Assembly (NCBI GenBank): GCA_012511085.1
Contig: JAAZGU010000078.1
Span: 1-8,608, forward strand
Reading direction: 5' to 3'
From: Erysipelothrix sp.
GTDB taxonomy: Bacteria; Bacillota_I; Bacilli_A; Erysipelotrichales; Erysipelotrichaceae
DNA: 8,608 bases
Below, one piece after another: positions 1-7,178 of this stretch (position 1 is the stretch's first letter; each line of letters opens with the position of its first letter). The position numbers and the translations under genes are program-made. The notes below the pieces were generated by a model. The model ran no database searches. It saw nothing but the letters and a program-made list of their open reading frames with translations, and was not told the origin of the DNA.

Positions 1-548
1 AGCCACTCCATCAACGTAAATAACAGGATATAAATCATTGAAAAGCTAAGTGCCAACCATAGTTTTTTTCTTTTTAAAGGAGTACCTCCTTTTTCAGTGA
101 TTAAGTACAATTGATCCATCTTCTCTTCTTTATCCTGTGAAACAATCGGCGCCAAAATAAAGATTAATCCTAAAAGTAGAATGATAGAACTTCTGAAATC
201 ACGAGCGTTGGTCTGCATTGAAAACAAAGTTTGATAACCTGTTGGATAAATTAAAACATCACTACGCCGTTCTAAATAATGTGAATAAAAATCTCTAAAC
301 AAGCTCCTTTCCGCCGAACTTGCGATGTAATCATCAACAATCTGATTGAATGTAACTTCAGAAAGTTCTTCGTTTTGGTATCGATGAGCGGCTTCTTGCA
401 AATCTTGTTCCATCACAAGATACCGCTCATTTTCATTTTCAATCCAAGCAATTTTTGCTTGAGTTAACACACCTCCATAATCATCATAATACTTTGCAAG
501 TTGGCGTTGGCTCTCCAACATTTTATAACTGCTGATGGTTTGATAAAA
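1..548 (-). CDS. ABC-2-like permease, cassette 2, C-terminal part in the -1 frame, cut by the left edge
   Basis: My translation of the minus strand, codons 546-548 down to 3-5, is open without a stop to the window edge (about 182 codons). It encodes the second half of the cassette 2 permease: a charged helical loop with QAKIAWIENENE (matching QIKIAWEKYENE at 67-78 of the other permease), then YPTGYQTLFSMQTNARDF (matching HFGYQQFFSINST of that protein), a membrane segment (plus-strand about 150-190) and EEKMDQLYLITEKGG (about 81-125), which repeats KMDDLLLMTEKGR of its own first half. A last membrane segment begins before the edge. By comparison with the other copy about 140-150 residues lie outside the window. 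The frame has an internal ATG at 519-521 but no ribosome binding site before it, so it is best read as the continuation of the interrupted gene and not as a separate one. Confidence 0.75.
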
Positions 549-1942
549 AACGATCCTAAAAGTGAAGCAACAATTAATAAGATTGCCCACCCTTTTTGCA
601 TGACGAACAATTTATAACTTTCAAAACGAAAGAGATTCAGATGCTCAAAAAACAGTTCTTTAAACTTAACAAACCTTAACTTAAATTTAAACACAAATCT
701 TTTCTGTGTTAAACGCTTTGTGAAAATAGTAAAAAGTGCCCCTGCAAGTATGACTACATTTACAGCAAGAAAAAGTATCGGAACTGATATCACAAAACTA
801 AACAATTCAATGATTCGATGTTGACGAAATAAAACATGCGTACTTAATAAGGCAAATAAATTTAAATACTTAAGCCACACAAGTAATGCCGTATCCGTAA
901 TCATGATAAACGCAAAAACACTCAAACCTAAAAGCGTAATGAACAAATAAATGCTATATCTTTTGTTTGAGAAAAGATGGTAAAATGCTCCAAACAAAAG
1001 TGAAAGTGTAACAAGCGCTAAAATACGTTTTAAAACAATTTGTAAATACCATTGTCCTAATGTTGCTTGAAAAGGCACTGTGTATAAAGCAGGAATTGAT
1101 TGCACAGGTACACCCCAGCTAATCTCACCTTGCATCAATTGCGTAAGCACCATTTCAAGGCCGTAGACAAGCAAAGCAACGCCACTTAAAGTGAGAACTA
1201 AAACCAACACTTTATTAAAGGTTGTTCTTGATCTTCCCTTTTCAGTCATCAACAACAGATCATCCATCTTTGTGGTTTCATCAAGCCCAAAAATCGACAG
1301 CACTAAAAACATTCCAAACAAAGACAATAGCAAGGTTGCATTGATTGAAAGTACGCTCTCAAAACCCAAATGATTTGTAATCACGGGTGTAACATCTTTT
1401 AATTGAGAATACAACAAATCCAAGTCATCGTAGTATTGTTGTTTGCCTTTAGAATACAAGGACCACACAGGCAACGTTTTTAATTGTTGAAAATTATCTT
1501 TCACATTGTTGACATACTGTTGGTAATCAACAATTTGTTGAAAGTATGTTTGGAGGGCTGCATGGAGTTTGACTTGATCATGCAAATCATAGGTATCAAC
1601 ATAGCTTTGATAAATTTGAATGAATTCATAATCATTAAAAGCGTCATCAAAATACTCAACTTTATTTGGTATGGCATCCGGTATGCTTTGATATCTTTCA
1701 TATTGCTGATACAAATCAAGATTAACGACCATATTGTTGATTGAATCCATGGCATCTTGGATCGGCATGGTATCATAATAGGACTGCAAAGCATTGTAGT
1801 TATGATAATTGTAAGTGTTACTTTGTTGAATTGATGTTGAAACAAACCACAAGCCACTGTTTATCGCAACCAACAACAAAACACCAAGCATCAAAGCTGG
1901 TCGATTCCATAGTTTTGAAAATTCTTTATAAAGCAGTTTCAT
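464..1942 (-). CDS. ABC-2-like permease, cassette 2, N-terminal reading frame (frame lost near 548)
   Basis: A 492-residue reading frame encoding the first two thirds of a permease paralogous to the one at 4062-6344. Visible parts are a membrane segment (about 15-35), a Tyr/Asp/Gln-rich, presumably extracytoplasmic helical loop (37-192), HLGFESVLSIN (191-201), a membrane segment (203-219), a charged cytoplasmic segment ETTKMDDLLLMTEKGR (222-237), and further membrane segments (about 245-266, 307-324, 331-350, 380-407). A second unit then starts with ESYKLFVMQKGW and a membrane segment at 452-466. After Phe466 homology stops: the last 26 residues are unrelated, low-hydrophobicity sequence ending at a TAA, while the expected continuation lies in the -1 frame to the left. 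The start overlaps the ATPase end by 17 nt, with only a close GGTGA before the ATG. The last residues are almost certainly an artefact of the frame break and not a natural C-terminus. Confidence 0.75.
   Translation of the reverse strand: MKLLYKEFSKLWNRPALMLGVLLLVAINSGLWFVSTSIQQSNTYNYHNYNALQSYYDTMPIQDAMDSINNMVVNLDLYQQYERYQSIPDAIPNKVEYFDDAFNDYEFIQIYQSYVDTYDLHDQVKLHAALQTYFQQIVDYQQYVNNVKDNFQQLKTLPVWSLYSKGKQQYYDDLDLLYSQLKDVTPVITNHLGFESVLSINATLLLSLFGMFLVLSIFGLDETTKMDDLLLMTEKGRSRTTFNKVLVLVLTLSGVALLVYGLEMVLTQLMQGEISWGVPVQSIPALYTVPFQATLGQWYLQIVLKRILALVTLSLLFGAFYHLFSNKRYSIYLFITLLGLSVFAFIMITDTALLVWLKYLNLFALLSTHVLFRQHRIIELFSFVISVPILFLAVNVVILAGALFTIFTKRLTQKRFVFKFKLRFVKFKELFFEHLNLFRFESYKLFVMQKGWAILLIVASLLGSFFIKPSAVIKCWRANANLQSIMMIMEVC
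545..550 (-). other. Frame break at a six-base homopolymer in the cassette 2 permease
   Basis: The plus strand has AAAAAA here (U6 in the mRNA, read TCG TTT TTT ATC). Upstream of it the permease homology is in one frame, and immediately downstream it is in the -1 frame (TTT TAT CAA ACC ATC). One missing T in the coding strand restores a continuous protein through the second membrane segment into the charged loop. This could be a genuine mutation, a homopolymer sequencing error or, less likely, slippage of tRNA-Phe on the U run. No stimulatory ribosome-binding-like sequence at the usual 10-14 nt upstream, and no clear downstream hairpin, was seen. Confidence 0.75.
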
Positions 1943-2798
1943 GATTCACCATATAATACAGATAAGCATCTTCGAAATTTGGCATGAGCACGCCATCCTG
2001 ACGCTGATCATCAATGTAACGTACCATGTATTGATTGTTATATTTGTACACACGCGATACTCGATATTTTGCTTGATACCTCGCTAACTCAGTTGGTTCA
2101 ATCTTCATTTCGAAAACTTTGTTAGAAAGCGTTGCTAGCAATTGCGCACCCGTTCCATCAAAGACAACCGCTCCTTTATTTAAGAAAATAACTTGATCTG
2201 CAATTGATTCAATATCTTGCATGACATGCGTTGCGATTAAAACGATGCGGTCTTGTGCTATTTGGCTGATGTAATTACGCAAGCGAATCCTTTCAAATGG
2301 ATCAAGACCCGCAGTTGGTTCATCCAAAATCACAATTTTTGGATCACCTAATAAGGCTTGAATGAACATTAAACGTTGCCGCATGCCCCCAGAATATGTC
2401 TTAATTTTTCGATGAATACTAGCTTCCAATGAAACCTGTTTCACAAGTTGTTCAATTTGATCAGTAGCTTGTTTTTTAGGAATCCCCTTTAAAAGCGCCA
2501 TGTAGTGTAGAAAGGCAAACCCTGAAAACAAATCATAACCGTTTTGATTTTGAGGCATTAAACCAATGATGCTTCGATATTTATTTTTCAGTTGATAAAT
2601 ATCTTGATTTTCATAAGTAATGTTGCCTTGGCTTGGATAATCCAAGGTTGAAATTAACCGAATGAGCGTGCTTTTACCGGCACCATTGGGTCCCACCAAG
2701 CCATAAATGCCTGGTCTTAGCTCCAATGACACATCAACTAAAGCCTTGACGTCCTTAAAATTACGCGACACGTTATGCACGGTAATGGTGTTCTTCAT
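1926..2798 (-). CDS. ABC transporter ATP-binding protein, cassette 2
   Basis: A 290-residue cytoplasmic ATPase, paralogous to the one at 6334-7173. Motifs are complete: Walker A GPNGAGKST (37-45), Q-loop Gln83 in GLMPQ, signature YSGGMRQ (135-141), Walker B IVILDEP (155-161), D-loop GLD (164-166) and switch His191 in ATHVM. It should therefore be hydrolysis-competent, and it belongs to the ABC-2 exporter-type (CcmA-like) ATPases. The C-terminal extension (about 222-290) carries YMVRYIDD, matching YVIRYIHD of the other copy. The ATG overlaps the lipoprotein TGA by 4 nt (ATGA) with only a weak upstream G-run, which points to translational coupling. Its TAA stop lies 17 nt inside the following permease. 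If the permease is truly broken, this ATPase may have lost its natural membrane partner or may pair with the cassette 1 permease; the latter is speculation. Confidence 0.95.
   Translation of the reverse strand: MKNTITVHNVSRNFKDVKALVDVSLELRPGIYGLVGPNGAGKSTLIRLISTLDYPSQGNITYENQDIYQLKNKYRSIIGLMPQNQNGYDLFSGFAFLHYMALLKGIPKKQATDQIEQLVKQVSLEASIHRKIKTYSGGMRQRLMFIQALLGDPKIVILDEPTAGLDPFERIRLRNYISQIAQDRIVLIATHVMQDIESIADQVIFLNKGAVVFDGTGAQLLATLSNKVFEMKIEPTELARYQAKYRVSRVYKYNNQYMVRYIDDQRQDGVLMPNFEDAYLYYMVNHETAL
2795..2798 (-). promoter_or_regulatory. ATGA stop-start overlap coupling lipoprotein and ATPase
   Basis: The TGA of the cassette 2 lipoprotein and the ATG of the ATPase share bases as ATGA. With no strong ribosome binding site of its own, the ATPase probably depends on terminating ribosomes, tying lipoprotein and ATPase amounts together. 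Confidence 0.7.
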
Positions 2799-3955
2799 TT
2801 CTTAGACCCCACGAATTGGGAACCATCCCAAAGTTCTAATACCTCTAAATTGCCAAACTTACCACCCTTGTAACTAATTCTTACAAACGCAGTTTGATCT
2901 TCATAGTAAAGGTATGTGTAAAAATATTCATCCGCGACAAGTTGGGCAAAGTTCGCCATCGCAAGCGCAACTTCTTGCTTAAAGGTATCCAAAAGCGTTC
3001 CTTCATGATCAAATAAATACAAATCATGCACTTTTTCTGTTGAAAGATCTTTGATAATAAAATATTCTTCAGCAAATAAGACACTGCCTGTGTATTGCTT
3101 TAATTTAATACGTTGATTGGATGATGAATGAAACATATACATGGAATCATCAGATTCTTCATAATACACATAGATATCATCTTTGAATTGATACAAGGGT
3201 AAGCCTCGCTGTTTAATCGTTAAATCACCGTTGGTGAAATCATAAACCAATAAAGCATCCACAACCCGAGTATCACCATCCCTGTAGACATCCGCGTTAA
3301 AATACAGTCGGTTTGCATCAGCCCGCAAAAGATTAATGCCGCTGCTGTTTGAAAGTTCTAGAACCTTTTTATTTTCCCAGGTACTCATGTCAATTTGATG
3401 CACGCCGTTATTACCAAAAGCATAAAAGATTAAACCTTGATGAAATAAAATTGAAAATTGATGACTGTTCGGTACATTTTCAGATAATTTTGCAACCGCC
3501 TGACGGTTGTTCCCATCGAGATCCATTTGTATCAATTGCATGGTTGTAACACCGGTATCAATGTCAGTGACATTTGTCACAAAATAGAGATGATTATTGT
3601 AATAATTAATGAATTCATACGAACCGGGAATATGGGAGGAACATGCAGCCGGTTTAGTATAGGAGCAGTTGGTTGTAATGTTTGAATCAATGATAGTAAA
3701 GACTCCCGATGCCTTATCCACGTAGCCTAAAATGTTTGTATTGCCACCGTCACGCAGTTCAAGCCCTATCTTCATATAAATTCCTTTTTCAGATTCTGTT
3801 GCATGGCGCATAGCTGCGAAAGATCCAGACATTTGATGCTCGTTAAAATCATACCCCCATATGTTGCGATCAATTGGAGTTACTGACTTTATGTCTTTCG
3901 TGCACGAAGATAAAAATAGCAATAAGAACACCGTTAACACTTTAATAATTTTCAT
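2795..3955 (-). CDS. Lipoprotein with beta-propeller-like repeats, cassette 2
   Basis: A 386-residue paralogue of the lipoprotein at 7179-8351. The signal peptide has a hydrophobic core (about 5-16) and lipobox L-S-S-C with Cys18 as the lipid anchor. The body is rich in beta-strand repeats; one unit, YYNNHLYFV (118-126) followed by LIQMDLDGNNR (141-151), is typical of DUF5050/WD40-like propeller blades and aligns with YYNQRLYLI and LLQMNLDG of the paralogue. Cys97 and Cys105 form CSYTKPAACSS, the shared CSxxxPxxCSS motif at identical positions. The C-terminal unit (EYFYTYLYYEDQ) matches RFYTYWRNQD in the paralogue. The Asn/His-rich linker of the paralogue is not evident here. The start has an excellent AAAGGAGG ribosome binding site 7 nt upstream. 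The TGA stop overlaps the ATPase ATG as ATGA, implying coupled translation and a shared role with the transporter. The ligand is unknown. Confidence 0.85.
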   Translation of the reverse strand: MKIIKVLTVFLLLFLSSCTKDIKSVTPIDRNIWGYDFNEHQMSGSFAAMRHATESEKGIYMKIGLELRDGGNTNILGYVDKASGVFTIIDSNITTNCSYTKPAACSSHIPGSYEFINYYNNHLYFVTNVTDIDTGVTTMQLIQMDLDGNNRQAVAKLSENVPNSHQFSILFHQGLIFYAFGNNGVHQIDMSTWENKKVLELSNSSGINLLRADANRLYFNADVYRDGDTRVVDALLVYDFTNGDLTIKQRGLPLYQFKDDIYVYYEESDDSMYMFHSSSNQRIKLKQYTGSVLFAEEYFIIKDLSTEKVHDLYLFDHEGTLLDTFKQEVALAMANFAQLVADEYFYTYLYYEDQTAFVRISYKGGKFGNLEVLELWDGSQFVGSKK

Positions 3956-3962
3956 TGAAGTA

Positions 3963-3970
3963 CCTCCTTT
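3963..3970 (-). promoter_or_regulatory. Ribosome binding site of the cassette 2 lipoprotein
   Basis: AAAGGAGG on the minus strand, 7 nt before the ATG at 3953-3955, is close to a perfect anti-16S match. It is the strongest such site in the window, so cassette 2 can be translated efficiently and independently of cassette 1. Confidence 0.85.
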
Positions 3971-3985
3971 ATCTCTACCGTCTAA

Positions 3986-4013
3986 TTAATACCATTTAAT
4001 TTAAAATTGATAA
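3986..4013 (-). promoter_or_regulatory. Possible internal promoter of cassette 2
   Basis: In the 106-bp gap between the cassettes the minus strand has TTATCA (4008-4013, 4 of 6 to the -35 consensus), a 16-nt spacer and TATTAA (3986-3991, 4 of 6 to the -10), with an upstream TG giving an extended -10 form. I saw no convincing terminator after the cassette 1 permease, so cassette 2 could be transcribed by read-through, from this promoter, or both. The gap is very AT-rich, so a chance match is possible. Confidence 0.35.
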
Positions 4014-4061
4014 TAAAACTTGTTTGAATCGTGCATGTTCAACAGTTCGATATTTTTGTAC

Positions 4062-6344
4062 CTAAGCTTTGATAGTTATGTTTGAATCAATGGTCTCATT
4101 TTTAATTAAGTACCTCAAGGTGAAACTTAAAACTAACGCTCCAGAAATCCACATATAAATTAAAGTTGTGTTTGGATTTAACATGGCAACGTGGGAACCC
4201 AACAACATTGAATACAGCGAAAAATATGACGTTGGCGCCATCCACAACGCCGATGTTAACAATCCTAAAATGACCACAAAACTACTTATCCATTTATTTA
4301 AAGTGATGTGTTGAATGATTAGCCACACCAGCACCACATTGATATGCGCTAACAATCTTACACCAAGTACAAAAAGCATGGACACACCCAAGGTTTGATT
4401 GGCTTGAATTAAACCGTCGATTCTCCAATTTGGACTTTGATGCACCAGTATTGAACTTACTTCATGCGACAAACTTGTCATTGGATAACGGCTGCTGATT
4501 AGATACAAATCAAGCGCACTTAATAACACAAAAGCGACAACACTTACTAACATCATTATAATTTTTTCATTAATTAAAACTTTACTTTTTTGCGACAGTG
4601 CTGCCTCCACCACTAACGACCGATCATTATAAGTAGTCAAATGCCCAGCTAAGAGTATAACGATCATGAGTAAAAGTATTTTAAAACTTTCGCGTTGGGT
4701 TGAGTTGATAGAAAAAAATTGTTGGTAACCAAAATGATAGGTCATGTCTTCATGATAAGCAATATTGTTGTAAAAATTCATGAAGAGCGCACGTTCATAA
4801 TTGCTTTGCTCCAAAAACGCTAACCGCTCCTGATCTTGTCGATTGAGGTTTTCTTGACTTGTTGCCTTTTCTTTTAGTATTTCATATTCTTCAATCAGCG
4901 CAAGGTTGTTATTATAGACCTCATCAACTGCCTCGCTTGGCATCTTTTGATATTTTTCATAAACAGGATACAACTTTTGATTAAAAAGACCGGCACTGGT
5001 GATTCCCTTGGATTCATAAACACTAATTGATGCAAACAAACCAATCACAAGCATCAAAATCAAGATGCCATGTTTATTAATCGCAAGACTTGTCCACTGA
5101 TGCAACCTTAACTTTGTATGATGATACAGGGCGGTTGTTTTTTGATTCAACAATTCGAAACTCTTAATCATTTTTTGATCCGCGATACCGACGTACCATA
5201 AAACAATAAAAAATCCCAGCACGCTTATGATTAAAAGTACATTCATAAGCTGATGAGCACTCATATTTATCTTGGGTAATAGAAAAACATCAAGTGTGTG
5301 AAATTGATTGGATAAACCAAGATATGCAAAAAAGGAAATTGATTTTAAAAAATCAATATTGCTTACCGACATCGCTACCCATGCTCCTAAAAATGCTGTT
5401 ACTAATAAGGCGAACACAAGTTGTGATTTAACCAAGCGGTATAAAAACATAACTCCTAGAATAATCCCATAAACAACAAACGCATGCATGATTATTTTTA
5501 AAATAAACCATATCCCCCAAGTCATGGAAGGCCACATGTAGCGAAGTTGATAAATGGATTGCACATTCATAAGTGGGTTAATAGGACCAAACAAAATAAT
5601 CGCCAACACAATCAGCATCATGTATAAACTAAACACACTTATAAGTGAGATTGCACCAAATGCCAGCAATTGATTCAACATAATTGAGTTTTTTGTTTTT
5701 TTATGGGAAGCCAACCATCCCAAGGATTGACTCGCTTGCCCATGATGCATCAAGACAATCGAAAACACCAAAGCTACTACAAAACTTAAATACATGGCAA
5801 TGTTTTCATAAGCAAAAAACCAATAAAAGAAAAATGGATTGTGATTTTTGATTTGTCGTGTTTTAAGCGTATTCAGACGTGTTTGTAGCGTTTTGTAATG
5901 CTTGATTTGTTGAGGTGAATAAGAAGCCGATAATGGTCCTGTGATCAAGGCTTCAATTTGATTGACCATCGCTGTGGCGTCCGCTTTGAAAGACAAAGGG
6001 TGCGCTGCCCATTCAAAAGCTTGAAAACGAACTTTGATTTCATGACTTACATCCACACCTGCAACTAACAAAGCATCAATTAGTTGACGTTCATCTTCAC
6101 TTAAAGAATGCTCATTTTCATACTTTTCCCATGCTATCTTAATTTGTCCCCATCGCTCTTGATCACGATTTACGCGCAGCAGATTTTCTGTTTGGTTTTG
6201 TGAAAAATAATCGTTGTTGATGCCTTGGTCAATTTGATAATCATTAAGAACATAGACAAGCACAGGGATTAAAAACAGAATGAAAACAAGAACAATAATC
6301 AAGCGTTTGGTTGGTGAATTTAGTTTTTGCAATTCATGAAGCAT
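4062..6344 (-). CDS. Large ABC-2-like permease, internally duplicated, cassette 1
   Basis: A 760-residue polytopic membrane protein, roughly twice the length of an ordinary ABC-2 permease and apparently two fused permease units. Half 1 has a membrane segment at about 15-34, a long charged helical loop (35-170, presumably extracytoplasmic), then a membrane bundle (about 181-200, 224-252, 276-302, 308-326, 366-385). Half 2 repeats this: membrane segment 425-442, acidic helical loop (445-540), then membrane segments at about 553-570, 594-617, 652-680, 686-703 and 727-746. The loop of half 2 ends in HFGYQQFFSIN (537-547), which closely matches HLGFESVLSIN in half 1 of the second permease. Residues 67-78 (QIKIAWEKYENE) match QAKIAWIENENE in the second permease. 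The start is set by AGGAG 6 nt upstream and overlaps the ATPase end by 11 nt; the stop is TAG. It probably forms the transmembrane part of an exporter-type ABC complex with that ATPase; an FtsX/MacB-like mechanical role is less likely but not excluded. Confidence 0.85.
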   Translation of the reverse strand: MLHELQKLNSPTKRLIIVLVFILFLIPVLVYVLNDYQIDQGINNDYFSQNQTENLLRVNRDQERWGQIKIAWEKYENEHSLSEDERQLIDALLVAGVDVSHEIKVRFQAFEWAAHPLSFKADATAMVNQIEALITGPLSASYSPQQIKHYKTLQTRLNTLKTRQIKNHNPFFFYWFFAYENIAMYLSFVVALVFSIVLMHHGQASQSLGWLASHKKTKNSIMLNQLLAFGAISLISVFSLYMMLIVLAIILFGPINPLMNVQSIYQLRYMWPSMTWGIWFILKIIMHAFVVYGIILGVMFLYRLVKSQLVFALLVTAFLGAWVAMSVSNIDFLKSISFFAYLGLSNQFHTLDVFLLPKINMSAHQLMNVLLIISVLGFFIVLWYVGIADQKMIKSFELLNQKTTALYHHTKLRLHQWTSLAINKHGILILMLVIGLFASISVYESKGITSAGLFNQKLYPVYEKYQKMPSEAVDEVYNNNLALIEEYEILKEKATSQENLNRQDQERLAFLEQSNYERALFMNFYNNIAYHEDMTYHFGYQQFFSINSTQRESFKILLLMIVILLAGHLTTYNDRSLVVEAALSQKSKVLINEKIIMMLVSVVAFVLLSALDLYLISSRYPMTSLSHEVSSILVHQSPNWRIDGLIQANQTLGVSMLFVLGVRLLAHINVVLVWLIIQHITLNKWISSFVVILGLLTSALWMAPTSYFSLYSMLLGSHVAMLNPNTTLIYMWISGALVLSFTLRYLIKNETIDSNITIKA

Positions 6345-7173
6345 GGTGAGCTCCTAAAAAATACAGAAACAATTCCTCCGCATTGGCTTTAACGATAACA
6401 TCCTCCGACGATAATTTAATATCATGAATGTAACGAATTACATAGCCTTGGGGATTAGGAATTGCATTTGATATCGTTGCTTCGGTAATGAGGTGATCAT
6501 AAACACCTTCATACACATGTCCGTATGCTTTTTGATAAGCGGCTTCAACCGTCCCAGCAAAACGAATCTTCCCCTTATCCATAAAAATGTAGTGGGAAGC
6601 TAACATTTCAATATCAGACATGATGTGAGTTGCAAGCATCACAATTTTATTGGCTGCCACACTCGCAATCAACTGTCTAATTTTAATTCTTTGAAACGGA
6701 TCTAGACCGGCAGTTGGCTCATCGAGAATAAGAATTTTGGGATCATCCAATAAAGCCTGCACCAACATCAAGCGTTGCTTCATGCCAGAAGAATAGGCGC
6801 CAATCTTACGATGCATGACATCCTCAAGCTCGACAGCCTTCACCAGTGTTTTAATTTGTTGCTGTGCTTTTTGTTTATCCATTTTTTTAAGCGAAGCCAC
6901 ATACATTAAAAATTGATAGGCTTTAAAATGATTGTAACCATTGAACATCTGTGGCATTAAACCAATGGTTGGGCGCTTGCCTTTTTCATCACTTGAAAAA
7001 TTAATGGAACCTTGTTGCAGTTTAAGTACACTCGCAATTAAATGAATCAAAGTTGATTTGCCCGCACCATTGGGTCCAATTAATCCATAAATTCCTGGTG
7101 CTAAGGTTAATGAAACATCATCCAAAGCTAGATTTTGATTGTATTTATAAGAAATATTTTTTATTTCAAGCAT
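6334..7173 (-). CDS. ABC transporter ATP-binding protein, cassette 1
   Basis: A 279-residue cytoplasmic ATPase that should power the permease encoded next to it. All nucleotide-binding motifs are visible: Walker A GPNGAGKST (33-41), Q-loop Gln75 in GLMPQ, signature YSSGMKQ (127-133), Walker B ILILDEP (147-153), D-loop GLD (156-158) and switch His183 in ATHIM. The signature has Ser where most relatives, including the paralogue at 1926-2798, have Gly (SSGM versus SGGM). The sequence resembles CcmA-type ATPases of ABC-2 exporters. After the core, a C-terminal extension (about 215-279) contains YVIRYIHD, which the paralogue matches as YMVRYIDD. The start lies 5 nt after the lipoprotein stop without a well-spaced ribosome binding site (GGAAGG is about 14 nt away), so translation is probably coupled. 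The TGA stop overlaps the permease start by 11 nt. The substrate cannot be read from the ATPase. Confidence 0.95.
   Translation of the reverse strand: MLEIKNISYKYNQNLALDDVSLTLAPGIYGLIGPNGAGKSTLIHLIASVLKLQQGSINFSSDEKGKRPTIGLMPQMFNGYNHFKAYQFLMYVASLKKMDKQKAQQQIKTLVKAVELEDVMHRKIGAYSSGMKQRLMLVQALLDDPKILILDEPTAGLDPFQRIKIRQLIASVAANKIVMLATHIMSDIEMLASHYIFMDKGKIRFAGTVEAAYQKAYGHVYEGVYDHLITEATISNAIPNPQGYVIRYIHDIKLSSEDVIVKANAEELFLYFLGAHHAS
6351..6355 (-). promoter_or_regulatory. Ribosome binding site of the cassette 1 permease
   Basis: AGGAG on the minus strand lies 6 nt before the ATG at 6342-6344, inside the end of the ATPase gene. It supports this start and the 11-nt gene overlap. Confidence 0.75.
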
Positions 7174-7178
7174 GTCAC

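Noticed and set aside
76..92. Perfect 7-bp inverted repeat AAAGGAG/CTCCTTT with a 3-nt loop
   Set aside because: It lies inside the permease coding frame and encodes conserved residues (KGGTPLK); there is no T run placed for termination and no start codon at a useful distance.
464..600. Programmed -1 frameshift producing two permease products
   Set aside because: The U6 run allows slippage, but no stimulatory site at the usual spacing and no downstream structure were seen; a one-base deletion or sequencing error is simpler.
1501..1857. Minus-strand 118-codon frame overlapping the permease
   Set aside because: It is an alternative frame of the permease loop-coding region; the paralogue comparison supports the other frame.
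1191..1944. Plus-strand open frames of 60-86 codons opposite the permease
   Set aside because: They lie wholly antisense to a clearly homologous permease, have no recognisable domain or ribosome binding site, and are typical shadows in AT-rich sequence.
4020..4045. Weak hairpin (TTGAA/TTCAA) after the cassette 1 permease
   Set aside because: Only 5 bp with a 9-nt loop, AT-rich and without a clean T run, so it was not called a terminator.
2795..6336. TGA read as tryptophan (mycoplasma code)
   Set aside because: TGA ends two genes exactly where the next gene starts, and Trp is encoded by TGG throughout, so the standard code fits.
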